DNA of 64,000 nucleotides from assembly GCA_030710605.1 (NCBI GenBank), contig CP092880.1, forward strand, positions 13,185,639-13,249,638, read 5' to 3'. The notes beneath the pieces were generated by a model. That model searched no databases, had not been told where the DNA came from, and saw only the letters and a list, made by a program, of their open reading frames with translations. Source of the stretch: Cordylochernes scorpioides. Lineage: Eukaryota > Arthropoda > Arachnida > Pseudoscorpiones > Chernetidae. Made by a program: the position numbers and the translations under genes. How positions within the stretch are numbered: the stretch's first letter is position 1; each line of letters opens with the position of its first letter. Of this stretch, positions 53,140 through 63,702 are shown one piece after another.

Positions 53140-53262
53140 AAAAATGACTAATTTGGTCAATACGAAAGGAATTATTCTGATTCATGATAACGCAAGGTCG
53201 AACAATATGTTTACGGCCCAAGAAAAATATCCTAATTAAAAGTTGTTTTCTGCTCCACAAAT
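53140..53262 (+). pseudogene. Mariner-like transposase fragment
   Basis: Frame reading ..TKGIILIHDNARSNNMF.. matches the second catalytic Asp region of mariner transposases (consensus LHDNARPH). About 40 codons survive. Upstream, TCTGCAATATCCAACGCGAT resembles 56836-56856, next to another transposase relic, so both may come from one element family. Confidence 0.5.
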
Positions 53263-53479
53263 TTTGACTTATGCAAAAATATAATACAAGATGAAATCAC
53301 ACACTTGACAGTCTACTGCCCTCTCATGATGGAAAACAGATAATAATTGATGGGTGATTCCCTTATGTTCCAACCCAACTCTCAAGAAATGTACAACTGG
53401 CTAAATACTTCGCTGGCTGACCTAAGCTTTACTTTTATAAATATTTACAATTTTACAGGAGAAAGAATCACCAGACATC

Positions 53480-54538
53480 ATCTTGAAGCAGGAATAAAAG
53501 TTTACGGCGACGTGTTTCTTTTATTTATGCTGTATAATCGGCAAGCTTTCGTACTATGACGTCCTTCTACAGGCTACTATTCAAGAAACTAGAGGATACT
53601 ATATATATTGTAACATAGTATTTATTAATTTTATTTTTGTAACAAAGTATTTATTAATTTTATTATTTTTTATTAACAGAGTGGTCATTTTTATGTTTAT
53701 ATCTTGCGACTCTGTAAATTTCCCTCGTGGCTTATCTTTTGTTTACAATTGATAGTTTGTCTTTGCCCGAAATAAATTGTTATTTCCTTCTGAAGTTTTT
53801 GTCTTCCCTAATTTTCCACGTGGCATTTTGGTGGAGATGCTGGGTAAGTTAGGGAAGACAAACTGAAGATCGCCGAGAATTTGAAGCCATGGGTGCTGTG
53901 ATCTACATTTTCGGAGACTGACTCCAGGATTCCACCGCCGTGTCAAAGACAAAACTTCCTTCCAAGATGACGATGTCCCTATAGACGACGATACGACGAC
54001 AAAGCCGCTCTTCACGCCGCAAGAAAATGGACGCAAAGGTACTAGGGACAAAGTTCCAAGACTTCGATGGAATCCTTGGCAGACGCACGTCAAATCCACG
54101 TCAGTATCTACAATAATTGCTAGCTGTGGGTCACAGCTCCCATAGGGAAGAAGCTATGTAACATAGTATTTATTAATTTTATTATTTTTTATTAACAGAG
54201 TGGTCATTTTTATGTTTATATCTTGCGACTCTGTAAATTTCCCTCGTGGCTTATCTTTTGTTTACAATTGATAGTTTGTCCTTGCCTGAAATAAATTTTG
54301 TTTCCTCCTGAAGTTTTTGTCTTCCCTAATTTTCCATGTGGCAATATATACATGTAAATATTATACATAATTATAAATTTTCTTAATGAAATGAATGATA
54401 TAGCTAAATACATGTATATTCTCTAGTTTCTTGTATAGTAGCCTGTCAAAGGACGTCATAGTCCGAAAGCTAGCCGATTATACCTCACAAATTAAAGAAA
54501 CTCGTCACCGTTAACTTTGATTCCTTCTTCAAGAATTT
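53480..54538. repeat. Foldback repeat split by a TRIM
   Basis: Left arm 53480-53598: GTTTACGGCGACGTGTTTC.., AAGCTTTCGTACTATGACGT, CTACAGGCTACTATTCAAGA. Right arm 54412-54538 is the inverse (..CCTGTCAAAGGACGTCATAG..TCCGAAAGCTAGCC). The GGAC..GTCC hairpin then GAAAGCT again has hammerhead order with an altered core. Confidence 0.82.
53609..54343 (+). mobile_element. TRIM (miniature LTR retrotransposon), copy 1
   Basis: LTRs 53609-53825 (first 30 bp duplicated) and 54157-54343; interior 331 bp. Primer-binding site TGGTGGAGATGCTGGG (53829-53844) fits tRNA-Ala; purine tract AGGGAAGAAGC at 54143-54153. ATAT on both sides. Sense frames hold a short reading ..DDDVPIDDDTTTKPLFTPQE.. that could be a scrap of a parent polyprotein. 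No enzyme is encoded, so it needs another element for movement. Confidence 0.9.
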
Positions 54539-54689
54539 ACAATTTTATAAAACTGTGAATAATATTCGATGTAACTTAATGAATCCGGTGGCTTCTACTG
54601 AACAACTGGGTGTTGAATGAACTAATGAATTAACTTCTAAGACTTTATATTCCGACTTTAGACAACCCTCTACCCTTGATCCATCCATG

Positions 54690-55070
54690 TATAAAACTAA
54701 CTCCGCCTTTGCCGGTCCCAAGCCCGGATGAAAAAGGAGGAGGGGGAGCAGTAACAAGCTCGCTAAAAAACCTGGGTTCAGCTGGCCCGGCTGATAGTAC
54801 CCTGTAAGGGCTCCTAATCCAGGGATACAGGATGAGCAGTGCTTGTACTCCATGTTAGGAGCAGCTGCACATGACGTCTGTTCCTCATGTCAGAGGCGGC
54901 CATTTCTTTTGGAGCTAAGTCGGCCTGCACTGAGTAGTGTTCCCAGTCTTAATGACAAAGGCAGACGCATTATACTTCACCCAATTATGATGGTTGTCAA
55001 ACAGACACCATCAAGGGTCACAACTTGATACCCTAATATGTTTGAGTGGAGATAAGAAAGAAGAAAAATA
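54690..55070 (-). repeat. Family D repeat, copy 4 (longest)
   Basis: CCGCCTTTGCCGGTCCCAAG to TTGAGTGGAGATAAGAAAGA. It includes a segment absent from copy 3, ATGATGGTTGTCAAACAGAC.. between 54988 and 55020. Confidence 0.75.
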
Positions 55071-55142
55071 ATATGTATAAAACTATAGATGCCTAATAAT
55101 TATGTATATTTCTTTCTCTCAATTCTACTAGCTATTGTTCTT

Positions 55143-55201
55143 TAAGATAAATAACTGATTGTTCTTGACTACACTTTGATCTTAGCCAAAAGGCCGAGAA
55201 T
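55143..55201 (-). pseudogene. U2 snRNA 5' fragment
   Basis: Minus strand TTCTCGGCCTTTTGGCTAAG, then ATCAAAGTGTAGT, is the conserved 5' region of U2 snRNA with one inserted A. The following sequence (ATCAGTTATTTATCT) only loosely follows U2 positions 45-60. The extreme 5' ATCGC, the full branch-point pairing context, Sm site and 3' stems are missing, so this is a truncated pseudogene, probably reverse-transcribed. Confidence 0.7.
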
Positions 55202-55964
55202 GTGTGTGTATAAGTTTATGATAAGCTCTTCCTTTCTCTCCCCCCCTTTATTTGATATACTGTAAATAACATTGCTGATAACTGCTACTATTACTGTTAT
55301 TCCTGTATGTACCCTACATTTCTTCTCAAAGAATCTGTGGTGGTTAATAACGACCATCCACATAAATAATTTCTTAAAATTATATTTGATAGCGATTTTA
55401 TTTTAAGTTGAAGTTTTGCCTTGAAATAAATACCAAACGATGTACGTTTTCGTTGTTTTTAAATATTGCGAAATATGTTATATTTTTGTTTTAAATAAAA
55501 TATTTAATATGTATTTATTAAATATTTATAATTTGATATTATGAGTAATTTTATTTTTCACTTTTGATCAAATTGAAATTCTTGTTTGATTGCTTGCAAA
55601 TGTTCGTTAAAGTTTATATTTTAAATACCGCGTATTTAAATTTATGTGGGCGGCATAGATTTATAAGCGGAGTCATTAACAAATTATTTATTGTAAAATC
55701 AACTTTTAATTACATTTATTTATACAAATTATCAGTAGGGTTATATTGGCGTATATTACATGTTGAAGTTATTTTTGTTTATATATGTGTGTGGTCAAAT
55801 ATCATTTCTAGATTATATAATGTTAGATATATGTGTTTGATATATCATAGATAAATATTTACATTTTATATGATTTATGTTTTATATTTAAAATGATGTA
55901 TAATTATTTTATTATATTGATATGACAACAATTAATATGATATTAATGTTAATATATGGGAGCC
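55202..55964. other. No gene seen
   Basis: AT-rich. A degenerate retroposon tail relative sits at 55300-55360 (CCTGTATGTACCCTACATTT). The 96-codon frame at 55564-55854 is AT-biased with hydrophobic content and no motif. Confidence 0.45.
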
Positions 55965-56030
55965 GCTACAAATCTGTATGAGACCAAAAGGTCTTAATAA
56001 AGCTTTTTGTTCTGTGTTGTTGTAGCTATG
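55965..56030 (+). mobile_element. Retroposon tail, (TTG)n family
   Basis: AAATCTGTATGAGACCAAAA, GGTCTTAATAAAGC, then TTTTTGTTCTGTGTTGTTGT. The GAGACC/GGTCTT stem is well kept. Confidence 0.65.
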
Positions 56031-56259
56031 AAGTTTTCGCTCGCCTTCCTCATTCACTTGATCCACCCTGTCCATTGCTTCAAGCTTTTGGATAACGTGA
56101 AAAATGTTTGTTCAAATTTGAAGAGGTTGAAAATACATTTTTTGGCCTCCGAACCACTAGACTTTAATGTAAATGGTGTAAACAGGTTTCCAAAACATAG
56201 GTAAAAAAGTGTTGCTTCTAATAGCTCCTGTTTTGTAAAAAAACAGAAAAGTGAAATTT

Positions 56260-56400
56260 TACTTATATCAGGTGGATCAATTAAAGAAAAAGGCCTCTCC
56301 TGATCGTGCTACTAAAAGTTGCTGATGGCTTTCGCCATCTATCGGAATAAATATAAACTAATCGTTTATTTTTAATTATTCTAGAATTGACCATGCGGTC
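56260..56400. repeat. Dispersed repeat, GCCATCTATCGGAATAAAT family, copy 4
   Basis: ATCAGGTGGATCAATTAAAG, AAGGCCTCTCCTGATCGTGC, TTCGCCATCTATCGGAATAA and ATTATTCTAGAATTGACC. The block at 56400-56590 after it includes the inverse of the 40527-40895 unit, and the parent repeat resumes at about 56592 (TTCTTGATTTATCAAGA). Confidence 0.65.
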
Positions 56401-56875
56401 CCCCCTGGACCCTTGGAATATTCGACCAAATTCTGGTTCGTCTCCAAGGTGACTAACGTGGCAACGGCACCCATTTTCCAATGAGCAGCAGCTTTACACA
56501 CCCAAGATAGTGGATATTGTTGCTGCTGTGATGGAGATGCATGGAGACATCTGAGACTCTTCTTTGGACACGACAACAACCAAAAATACCCGTTCTTGAT
56601 TTATCAAGATCAGAAGATGTCTTTTTCTTAAGCTCCTGTTTTGTTTAAATAAAATTTGATTTAGGCTTAGATATATGGTTTCTTTAATTTACCCTTTCCG
56701 ATTGGTCATTTTTCATAGGAGAGCCTATTACTTAAAAAAAAAAAAGATTAACACGTACAATGGTTTCTTCAATATTTCATTAAAAATCACAATATTTTTT
56801 TGCGGAACATTAGAATAATTATTTGAATAGATCTTCTGCAATTTCCTAGGCGATGGAATATAATGAAGCTGAAAG

Positions 56876-57058
56876 AATGTTTTTACACTGGACGAGGCAT
56901 GGGTTTACCTCAATGATAGCAACCAACCCCGTGCTATTTACTATGCTAACTCTCAAATAAACACCTTTCAGAACTGGGTCAGGCAATGCAAGGAAAGTTT
57001 CTCAAAAGGTTTTATGATCGTTGCAGGTTTCTGTTACAATGGGAAGCTTCAGTATTAG
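56876..57058 (+). pseudogene. IS630/Tc1-type transposase fragment
   Basis: 61 codons in one frame: NVFTLDEAWVYLNDSNQPRA with a catalytic Asp in LDEAW, ..IYYANSQINTFQNWVRQCKE, and SKGFMIVAGFCYNGKLQ before a TAG. The DEAWVYLND and VMVVAGFCYNGKL-type motifs mark a group of mariner-like transposases. Ends are missing on both sides. It runs directly into the 57085-57200 repeat. Confidence 0.7.
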
Positions 57059-57084
57059 TGTAAAAGGAAAACAGAAAATACAAT

Positions 57085-57200
57085 ATTATAGCGGTATGAT
57101 AGATTAAACTGGCAAAACCGCTGAGAGGGTTCACCGCTGATGAGCCAGGCCCTCCTATTATTTTATCATTGCAGTAAGGGCAGTAGAAAATTGATTTATT
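57085..57200. repeat. Dispersed repeat, CCGCTGAGAGGGTTCAC family, copy 2
   Basis: AAACCGCTGAGAGGGTTC, GATGAGCCAGGCCCTCC and CATTGCAGTAAGGGCAG; matches 8735-8850. Confidence 0.6.
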
Positions 57201-57365
57201 TCAAAAAGAATCAGACGCGTCAAAAATAGCTTTAAATTCTTATATTGTACACTATAATGGACAATTGAGTGTTAATTGAGACACGATCGACTTTAAGTAT
57301 TTAGAGTTTTAAAGTATTGAATCACACGGATTCAATACCGTATCAGGAACATATAATACTGTATA

Positions 57366-59240
57366 CACTCATGGACAGAACTTAAGGAAGTTGTACCTTT
57401 TAGCATGTATATCGGGATTTAGACAATAACTCTGAAAGATACACTCATGGACAGAACTTAAGGAAGTTATACCTTTTAGCATGTATATCGGGATTGAGAC
57501 AATAACTCTAAAAGATACACTCATGGACAGAACTTAAGGAAGTTGTACCTTTCAGCATGTATATCGGGATTGAGACAATAACTCTAAAAGATACACTCAT
57601 GGACATAACTTAAGGAAGTTGTACCTTTCAGCATGTATATCGGGATTGAGACAATAACTCTGAAATATACACTCATGGACAGAACTTAAATAAGTTGTAC
57701 CTTTTAGCATGTATATCGGGATTGAGACAATAACTCTGAAATATACACTCATGGACAGAACTTAAGGAAGTTGTACCGTTCAGTATGTATATCGGGATTG
57801 AGACAATAACTCTGAAAGATACACTCATGCACAAAACTTAAGGAAGTTGTACCTTTCAGCATGTATATCGGGATTGAGACAATAACTCTGAAAGATACAC
57901 TCATGGACAGAACTTAAGGAAGTTGTACCTTTTAGCATGTATATCGGGATTGAGACAATGACTCTGAAAGATACACTCATGGAAAGAACTTAAGGAAGTT
58001 TTACCGTTCAGTATGTATATCGGGATTGAGATAATAACTCTGAAAGATACACTCATGGACAGATCTTAAGGAAGTTGTAACTTTTAGCATGTATATCGGG
58101 ATTGAGACAATAACTCTGAAAGATACACTCATGGACAGAACTTAAGGAAGTTATACCTTTTAGCATGTATATCGGGATTGAGACAATAACTCTGAAAGAT
58201 AAGCTCATGGGCAGAACTTAAGGAAGTTGTACCTTTTAGCATGTATATCGGGATTGAGACAATAACTCTGAAAGATACACTCATGGACAAAACTTAAGGA
58301 AGTTGTACCTCTTAGCATGTATATCGGGATTGAGACAATAATTCTGAAAGATACACTCATGGGCAGAACTTAAGGAAGTTGTACCTTTTAGCATGTATAT
58401 CGGGATTGAGACAATAACTCTGAAAGATACACTCATGGACAGAACTTAAGGAAGTTATACCTTTTAGCATGTATATCGGGATTGAGACAATAACTCTGAA
58501 AGATAAGCTCATGGGCAGAACTTAAGGAAGTTGTACCTTTTAGCATGTATATCGGGATTGAGACAATAACTCTGAAAGATACACTCATGGACAAAACTTA
58601 AGGAAGTTGTACCTCTTAGCATGTATATCGGGATTGAGACAATAACTCTGAAAGATACACTCATGGGCAGAACTTAAGGAAGTTGTACCTTTTAGCATGT
58701 ATATCGGGATTGAGACAATAACTCTGAAAGATACACTAATGGACAGAACTTAAGGAAATTGTACCTTTTAGCATGTATATCGGGATTGAGACAATAACTC
58801 TGAAAGATACACTCATGAACAGAACTTAAGGAAGTTATACCTTTCAGCATGTATATCGGGATTCAGACAATAACTCTGAAAGATACACTCATGGACAAAA
58901 CTTAAGGAAGTTGTACCTTATAGCATGTATATCGGGATTGAGACAATAACTCTGAAAGATACACTCATGGACAGAACTTAAATAAGTTGTACCTTTTAGC
59001 ATGTATATCGGGATTGAGACAATAACTCTGAAATATACACTCATGGACAGAACTTAAGGAAGTTGTACCTTCTAGCATGTATATCAGGTTTCAGACAATA
59101 ACTCTGAAATATATTACAGTGACCTTTATTGAAGACACACGAGGTAACCAATTGTGAACAAAATTGTCTCTATCTCCTTAAAAAACGGACAACCATCGAT
59201 ATCAAAGACTCTCCACCACTAAGATTTGTCTCTATGAGTG
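57366..59240. repeat. MITE-derived satellite: about 23 tandem copies of a 76-bp terminal segment
   Basis: Unit: GATACACTCATGGACAGAAC, TTAAGGAAGTTGTACC, TTTTAGCATGTATATCGGGA, TTGAGACAATAACTCTGAAA. This is the first 76 bp of the CACTCATGGACAAAAC MITE. After the last unit the rest of the MITE follows once (AGTGACCTTTATTGAAGACA..) with a degraded right terminus (TTTGTCTCTATGAGTG), and TA stands at both outer ends (57364-57365, 59241-59242). Units near 58200-58500 and 58501-58805 share a four-unit pattern of variants (AAGCTCATGGGCAG, then CTCATGGACAAAAC with CTTAGC), a higher-order repeat. Confidence 0.93.
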
Positions 59241-60395
59241 TACATATAACTTATATTTGCATATAAAGATATTTTTAATCCCAGGGGATCAGATAATTCA
59301 ATAGTTTTACTGTGAGTTGAAACGGGCGAAACTAATTTGTTTTACAGAAAATCATCATTCTCCGTTATCCTTTTTCAGTTCAAAAAAAAAAAAAAATTAA
59401 TTAAAAATGGAGATAAGGGAGATTTTTTTATTATTAATAACAATGATCGAGAGAAAATTTCATTTTTTTTTTTTTATTCTGAACCATATTATACAATTTT
59501 ATCACAGTTTTCATGTTTAATATTTTAAAATGTTCTCTAAAACATAGTATTTTTTAAATCACATAAATATACTTCCGTTTTGAACCATGTTTCAATAGAG
59601 GCATTGTGAATATAGCAGTTTACCTTTTAGCATGTGTTTTTTTTTCTCTCATAGCCATGTTAAAACTTTTAAATCTGTGAGCTTCTTTATTTATGATCTT
59701 TACTAAAAATAATGGGGGGGGGGGGGGGTTAAAGAGGCAATCGATTTTAAATTCAGATAATAATTTGAACATTTTCTAAACATTTTTACAGATTTCATAT
59801 AAAATAATTGAACATATTCAAAAAATGGTAAAAAACACACACACATACAATAATTATATTATAAAATATATCAGAAGATAAAAGAATATAGCCAGTTTTC
59901 TCTTCCAGAGTCGCCAAATTGAAATTCGTCATTTCGCAAACTGCCGGAAACAGATCAGCTGCCCTGATATCGTCTGCAGTCATTTCTCAAGCATTTCCGT
60001 CTGCCAGAATTCTCCATCTGCTGATTACCAATTGATCCTGGTGGGTAGGAATGTGGTGGTCGCATAGCCCTGACAATTCTGGGATAAATGTAGTATTGAA
60101 TATTTAAATACATATATATGGTAATTTGAACCAACAACCTCATATTGTGTAGATAACTTATAACAAGATTGCTATGTTGTATATAGAAACACATCTATAA
60201 ATAATTATGCGCATGATTAATCTGTGTCTTTACATCACCCTATGTAATGTAATTTGTACAAAGTGGATAAATAAATAAACTCTGTAATAGATTTAAGAGT
60301 TGAGCTAAAGCAGAGATCGAGCATAGTATTACCAAAACAACAGTCTAAAGATGGAACTCATAAATCAGGTAGATTCACAATTCCCACGACAGGCC
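59241..60395. other. No gene seen
   Basis: AT-rich, with poly-A/T runs, a G15 run at 59714-59728 and a CA run near 59837. The short minus-strand frames near 59795-60194 have no recognisable content. Confidence 0.45.
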
Positions 60396-60930
60396 ACCCA
60401 CACGGTCACATGTGGTGGAATGCAGAGACCCCTCTCACACCTGGACAGGTAAAGGCGCCCTTTCGAAAACGCCCCTGTCACATAAGGTCACCCCGTCTTT
60501 AACCTATAAATCATCACCTTACAGGGACTTGACAGTTCAGACAGTTCAGTCAGTGGAGTTTAGTTCACCCTTAGGGTCAGCTCAGGTCGGTCGTACTTTA
60601 TGTCGATCTCAACTATCATGTAGACGAGTAAGAAACTTCTATGTCTCCATCTTGCGCTTCTAGCTCAGCTTTTATCTGTTAACGGAACTTTCTTAGTGTA
60701 ACTGTGTCTTCGTTTTTTGTGTGGATATCCCCAGCTTTCCACTCTGCCTCGACCACGACTGCCTGTATTTTGTGAGAACTTTTAAAGGTCTTCCAAGGTG
60801 CAGAGAGGTACTGGAAAACTCTACATCCTGACTGTTCCTCTTGGTCAACACAGTACAACAAGAGCTACCAGGACTTCAACATTTATTTCAGTAGTCGACA
60901 GGATCTCATCACAGATAAGTCGACAGCAAC
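60396..60930 (+). other. LTR-like or retroelement-derived segment, unassigned
   Basis: Less AT-rich. Contains AACCTATAAATCATCACC (possible TATA box), then CAGTTCAGACAGTTCAGTCA, a style common downstream of LTR promoters, and an 83-codon plus frame without known motif. CTACCAGGACTTCAA at 60867 also occurs at 44340. Ends undefined. Confidence 0.3.
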
Positions 60931-60954
60931 TCATCATCACATATATATATTATA

Positions 60955-61115
60955 TTTCATAGATTCAAATACTCTGATAAATCGACCGTCAGAGGTCATG
61001 CTTCCCCTATAAAAACTTATTGTTGTTGTTTCCCGATGGCCGGCTCAACCTTCAGTACATTATGTAAATAAGTTTTTCATTTTTTAGATTCTTACGCCTT
61101 AAGCCAGACAGTAAT
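60955..61115 (+). repeat. TATAAAA-bearing LTR-like repeat, copy 3
   Basis: AAATCGACCGTCAGAGGTCA, CCCTATAAAAACTTATTGTT, TTTCCCGATGGCCGGCTC and CATTATGTAAATAAG. It matches 44100-44275 with scattered changes. Confidence 0.6.
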
Positions 61116-61369
61116 TTTATCAAATAATGTTTTTTTTTAAATATATATCCCATAAGCTCAATTAAAACTATTTCTAATCTTTCCTTTTTTTTTAAATATA
61201 CTTTCAAGTTGTTTGCCACGACTGCATCACCATAGAATAATCCTCAAGATAATCCAAAATCAGCAGGAAATCTCATCATTTTTTATAAAATATATTTATA
61301 TATAAAATAGAGAAATTATACTAAAATAGATATACATCAATATTTTAAAGCATATTTTTTATTTAATTA

Positions 61370-61745
61370 TTAGCGAATGCACCCGGCTTCGCCCGGTTTT
61401 TACCCGAGTAAAGGTTTGCCTAACAAACATTTGTTAAAATGATTCTAGCAAACATCCAATCCCTACTGAATCTATACTTGTCTATATTCTCGATAATTTG
61501 AAAATTTTCCCGGTCCCTTGAAAAATACTCGATAAGTTGAATAAAATTAATATTAATTGGTCCCCTCGGTAATTTGAAGTTGAAGGAATAATATCTTGCC
61601 GAAAACGAATATTTGTGAATAACTGTATTTAGCGAATGTACCCGGCTTCGCCCGGTTTTTACCCGAGTAAAAGTTTGCCTAACGAACATTTGTTAAAACG
61701 ATTCTAGCAAACATCCAATCCCTACTGAATCTATACTTGTCAAGA
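61370..61745 (-). mobile_element. Helitron-like termini, two in tandem
   Basis: Minus strand: ACCGGGCGAAGCCGGGTGCA, TTCG, CTAA, T at 61370, and the same with GTACATTCG, CTAA at 61629. The inner 116 bp after each terminus is almost identical, so the unit is duplicated with a 259-bp step. 5' ends are not identified. Confidence 0.5.
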
Positions 61746-62304
61746 TAACTTTATGTTTGATACTTTTCTCCATCTAGCTGTGCCCGTTTACATGTTGCTG
61801 TGTTTGAACAAAAAGGCAGTTTTGATATCTCAAACATAATTTATTAATGATCAAGTGTGTACAATACATCAAATGTGTATGTGAAAATTAATAATAAAAT
61901 TATCCCTACATATATGTCATTTGAATATAACATATGTACAAAACATAGATATACATTAAATCCTTTTATTTTATATATATATAGATATATACATAGTTGA
62001 AGGTAGAATAAACATGTTTTTCACTTGTGATATTAAACAATATTGAAAACGAATTTTAATTAAACAATAATTTTGTAATTATTAAATAGCATCATGTGAA
62101 ATGAATGATATTTGATTATTGATGGTGAACTTTATCTTAGTAGTGCTAGAACCCCAACTCTGTTTTCATTTAAAAAATCAAACCTTCCCGGGGATACTTA
62201 TACTTAATAATTTCCCAAATTTTCACGGCGATTGGATGTATGGTTTTTTAATCTTTCGAGTACAGATAGACACATATTCATTTATAAACATATATATTTA
62301 AATA
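61746..62304. other. No gene seen
   Basis: AT-rich, with TATATATA at 61975-61985. A stretch near 62130-62230 (GAACCCCAACTCTG..) has a short frame only. Confidence 0.45.
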
Positions 62305-62420
62305 AAAAGGCATATATTGGATCAAAAATATCATTTTTTTACCAATATTTTTGTTGGCTGAACGCAACCTTTATCAAGGTATTATTTTATAGATTTTTAT
62401 GGATTGCTTTATTTTCAAAT
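62305..62420. repeat. Half of a 'GACATATATTGGATCAAAAT' foldback
   Basis: AAAAAGGCATATATTGGATC..GTTGGCTGAACGCAACC..ATCAAGGTATTAT, then GATTTTTATGGATTGCTTTA. Left arm only. Confidence 0.75.
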
Positions 62421-62764
62421 ATATATATAGATTGTGAATATTTGATATTTCTAAAATCTCCAATTGTTACTCCAGGAAAACTGAACAAACGACCTACGAC
62501 TGTCCGAACTTTACAGAAGTGAGACATCGATTGTTCCCTGATATAAATGATATAACTCTCTTACATCAGCCACTTTGTCTATATAACTTTTATGAAATCT
62601 ATCGATTAATACATGTAAATTTGTAAATATATCTAATTTGTTTGTTTATCTGTTTCCTTTGTTTCCTCTGTAATAGACGCAAATACTTCAATATCGCGCC
62701 TAATGTTAGATAATAAATAAATAAAGATATTTTAAAAAGCTGATAACATTTATTTTCCTTAGAA

Positions 62765-63035
62765 GGGGTCGTTGGAAGGATGGTCTGAACCGTTGGTTTT
62801 CGACCGCTACAACCCGGGTTCGATTCCCGCATTGGACACTTTTTTTCTGCCCCCGATTCGTGCAAAAGTCCAAACCCACCAGCGAGTGCAAATAACCAAA
62901 CGGGGCTCTGGAATATTTGTAAGTGCAAATTCGAACTGCTTTTCACATGTGTAGATATGTGGTGTATTTACAGTAAAAGCAGTCGCTTTCTTCTACCTAC
63001 CATGATTATCATGACCTGTACCATATTAACTTGGG
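62765..63035 (+). mobile_element. tRNA-derived SINE, copy 2
   Basis: Head with GATGGTCTGAACCG.. (A-box-like) and B box GGGTTCGATTCCCGC, then TTGGACAC and T7. The body has GTGCAAAAGTCCAAACCCAC, TTTACAGTAAAAGCAGTCGC and CCATGATTATCATGACC; it ends near CTTGGGATAAGCAACAAAAA. It is longer than copy 1, which lacks about 80 bp of the middle. Pol III transcription is expected from the boxes. The minus-strand 115-codon frame is the usual antisense reading of a tRNA head. Confidence 0.78.
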
Positions 63036-63202
63036 ATAAGCAACAAAAAAAAATTTTTTTTTTCAGAAAACTTTATAAACATAGAGTTCATTTTTCCTCG
63101 TGTTACGGTGAACCGTGTTGATGAGTTTCAAATTGGTGATACGTTTGTAATAAATCAAATTTTTCTGTGAAAAAATAAAAATAAATAAATAAATGAAGGT
63201 CA

Positions 63203-63298
63203 GGTATTGATATTGAAAACAAATTAGCTATATCCTGACTACCATCCTGAAAACATTCATGTTAGTGTTCAGGATATTCCTAAATTGTTTTCAATAAA
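63203..63298. repeat. Small foldback repeat
   Basis: TATTGAAAACAAATTAGCTA-TATCCTGA and the inverse TCAGGATATTCCTAAATTGT-TTTCAATA, arms about 28 bp, loop about 38 bp. Confidence 0.7.
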
Positions 63299-63456
63299 TT
63301 CAGTTTTTATACTATTGGAATGAATTAAAGAATACAAGCTCTCCAGAAACAAACTTTGGTGTTTGTTGGTGATATTGTGATAAACAATTATGATATTTAT
63401 CAGTTAAGTATATGATCAGTTCCTATTGCAGATTCAATCAAAAGATTAATTCTGTT

Positions 63457-63702
63457 TGTGGCGACCACACTTTGCTTCAGCGAGCGCGAACTGGGACAAA
63501 GCTTCACTACACATACGGGCAGTAGTGTGGCGACCTCACTACGCATGCGCGGGCGGCATCCGAGACTCTGGCCACGCGCGTCGTCAATAACAAGGCTTGC
63601 TTCCAACGGCCGTTACTTCTTTTCTCTTTATATATTTCTGCCTTTAAATAAATAAATTTATTTTATAAAAATAATTATAATTCTATCAGCGGCCTTTCCA
63701 CA
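63457..63702 (+). mobile_element. Possible solo LTR, GC-rich 5' half
   Basis: Starts TGTGGCGACCACACTTTGC and ends GCGGCCTTTCCACA, with TGTGG/CCACA termini. Contains TCTTTATATATTTCTGCC (possible TATA box) followed by AAATAAATAAATT. No target duplication was found, so this remains tentative. GCATGCGCGGGCGG in the middle is unusually GC-rich for the window. Confidence 0.35.

Noticed and set aside
57120..57160. CTGATGAG string as a hammerhead core
   Set aside because: No GAAA and no pairing stem II follow; it belongs to a different dispersed repeat.
63457..63702. GC-rich block as a gene promoter or CpG island
   Set aside because: TGTGG/CCACA ends and the internal TATA box fit an LTR better, but without a target duplication I kept it only as tentative.
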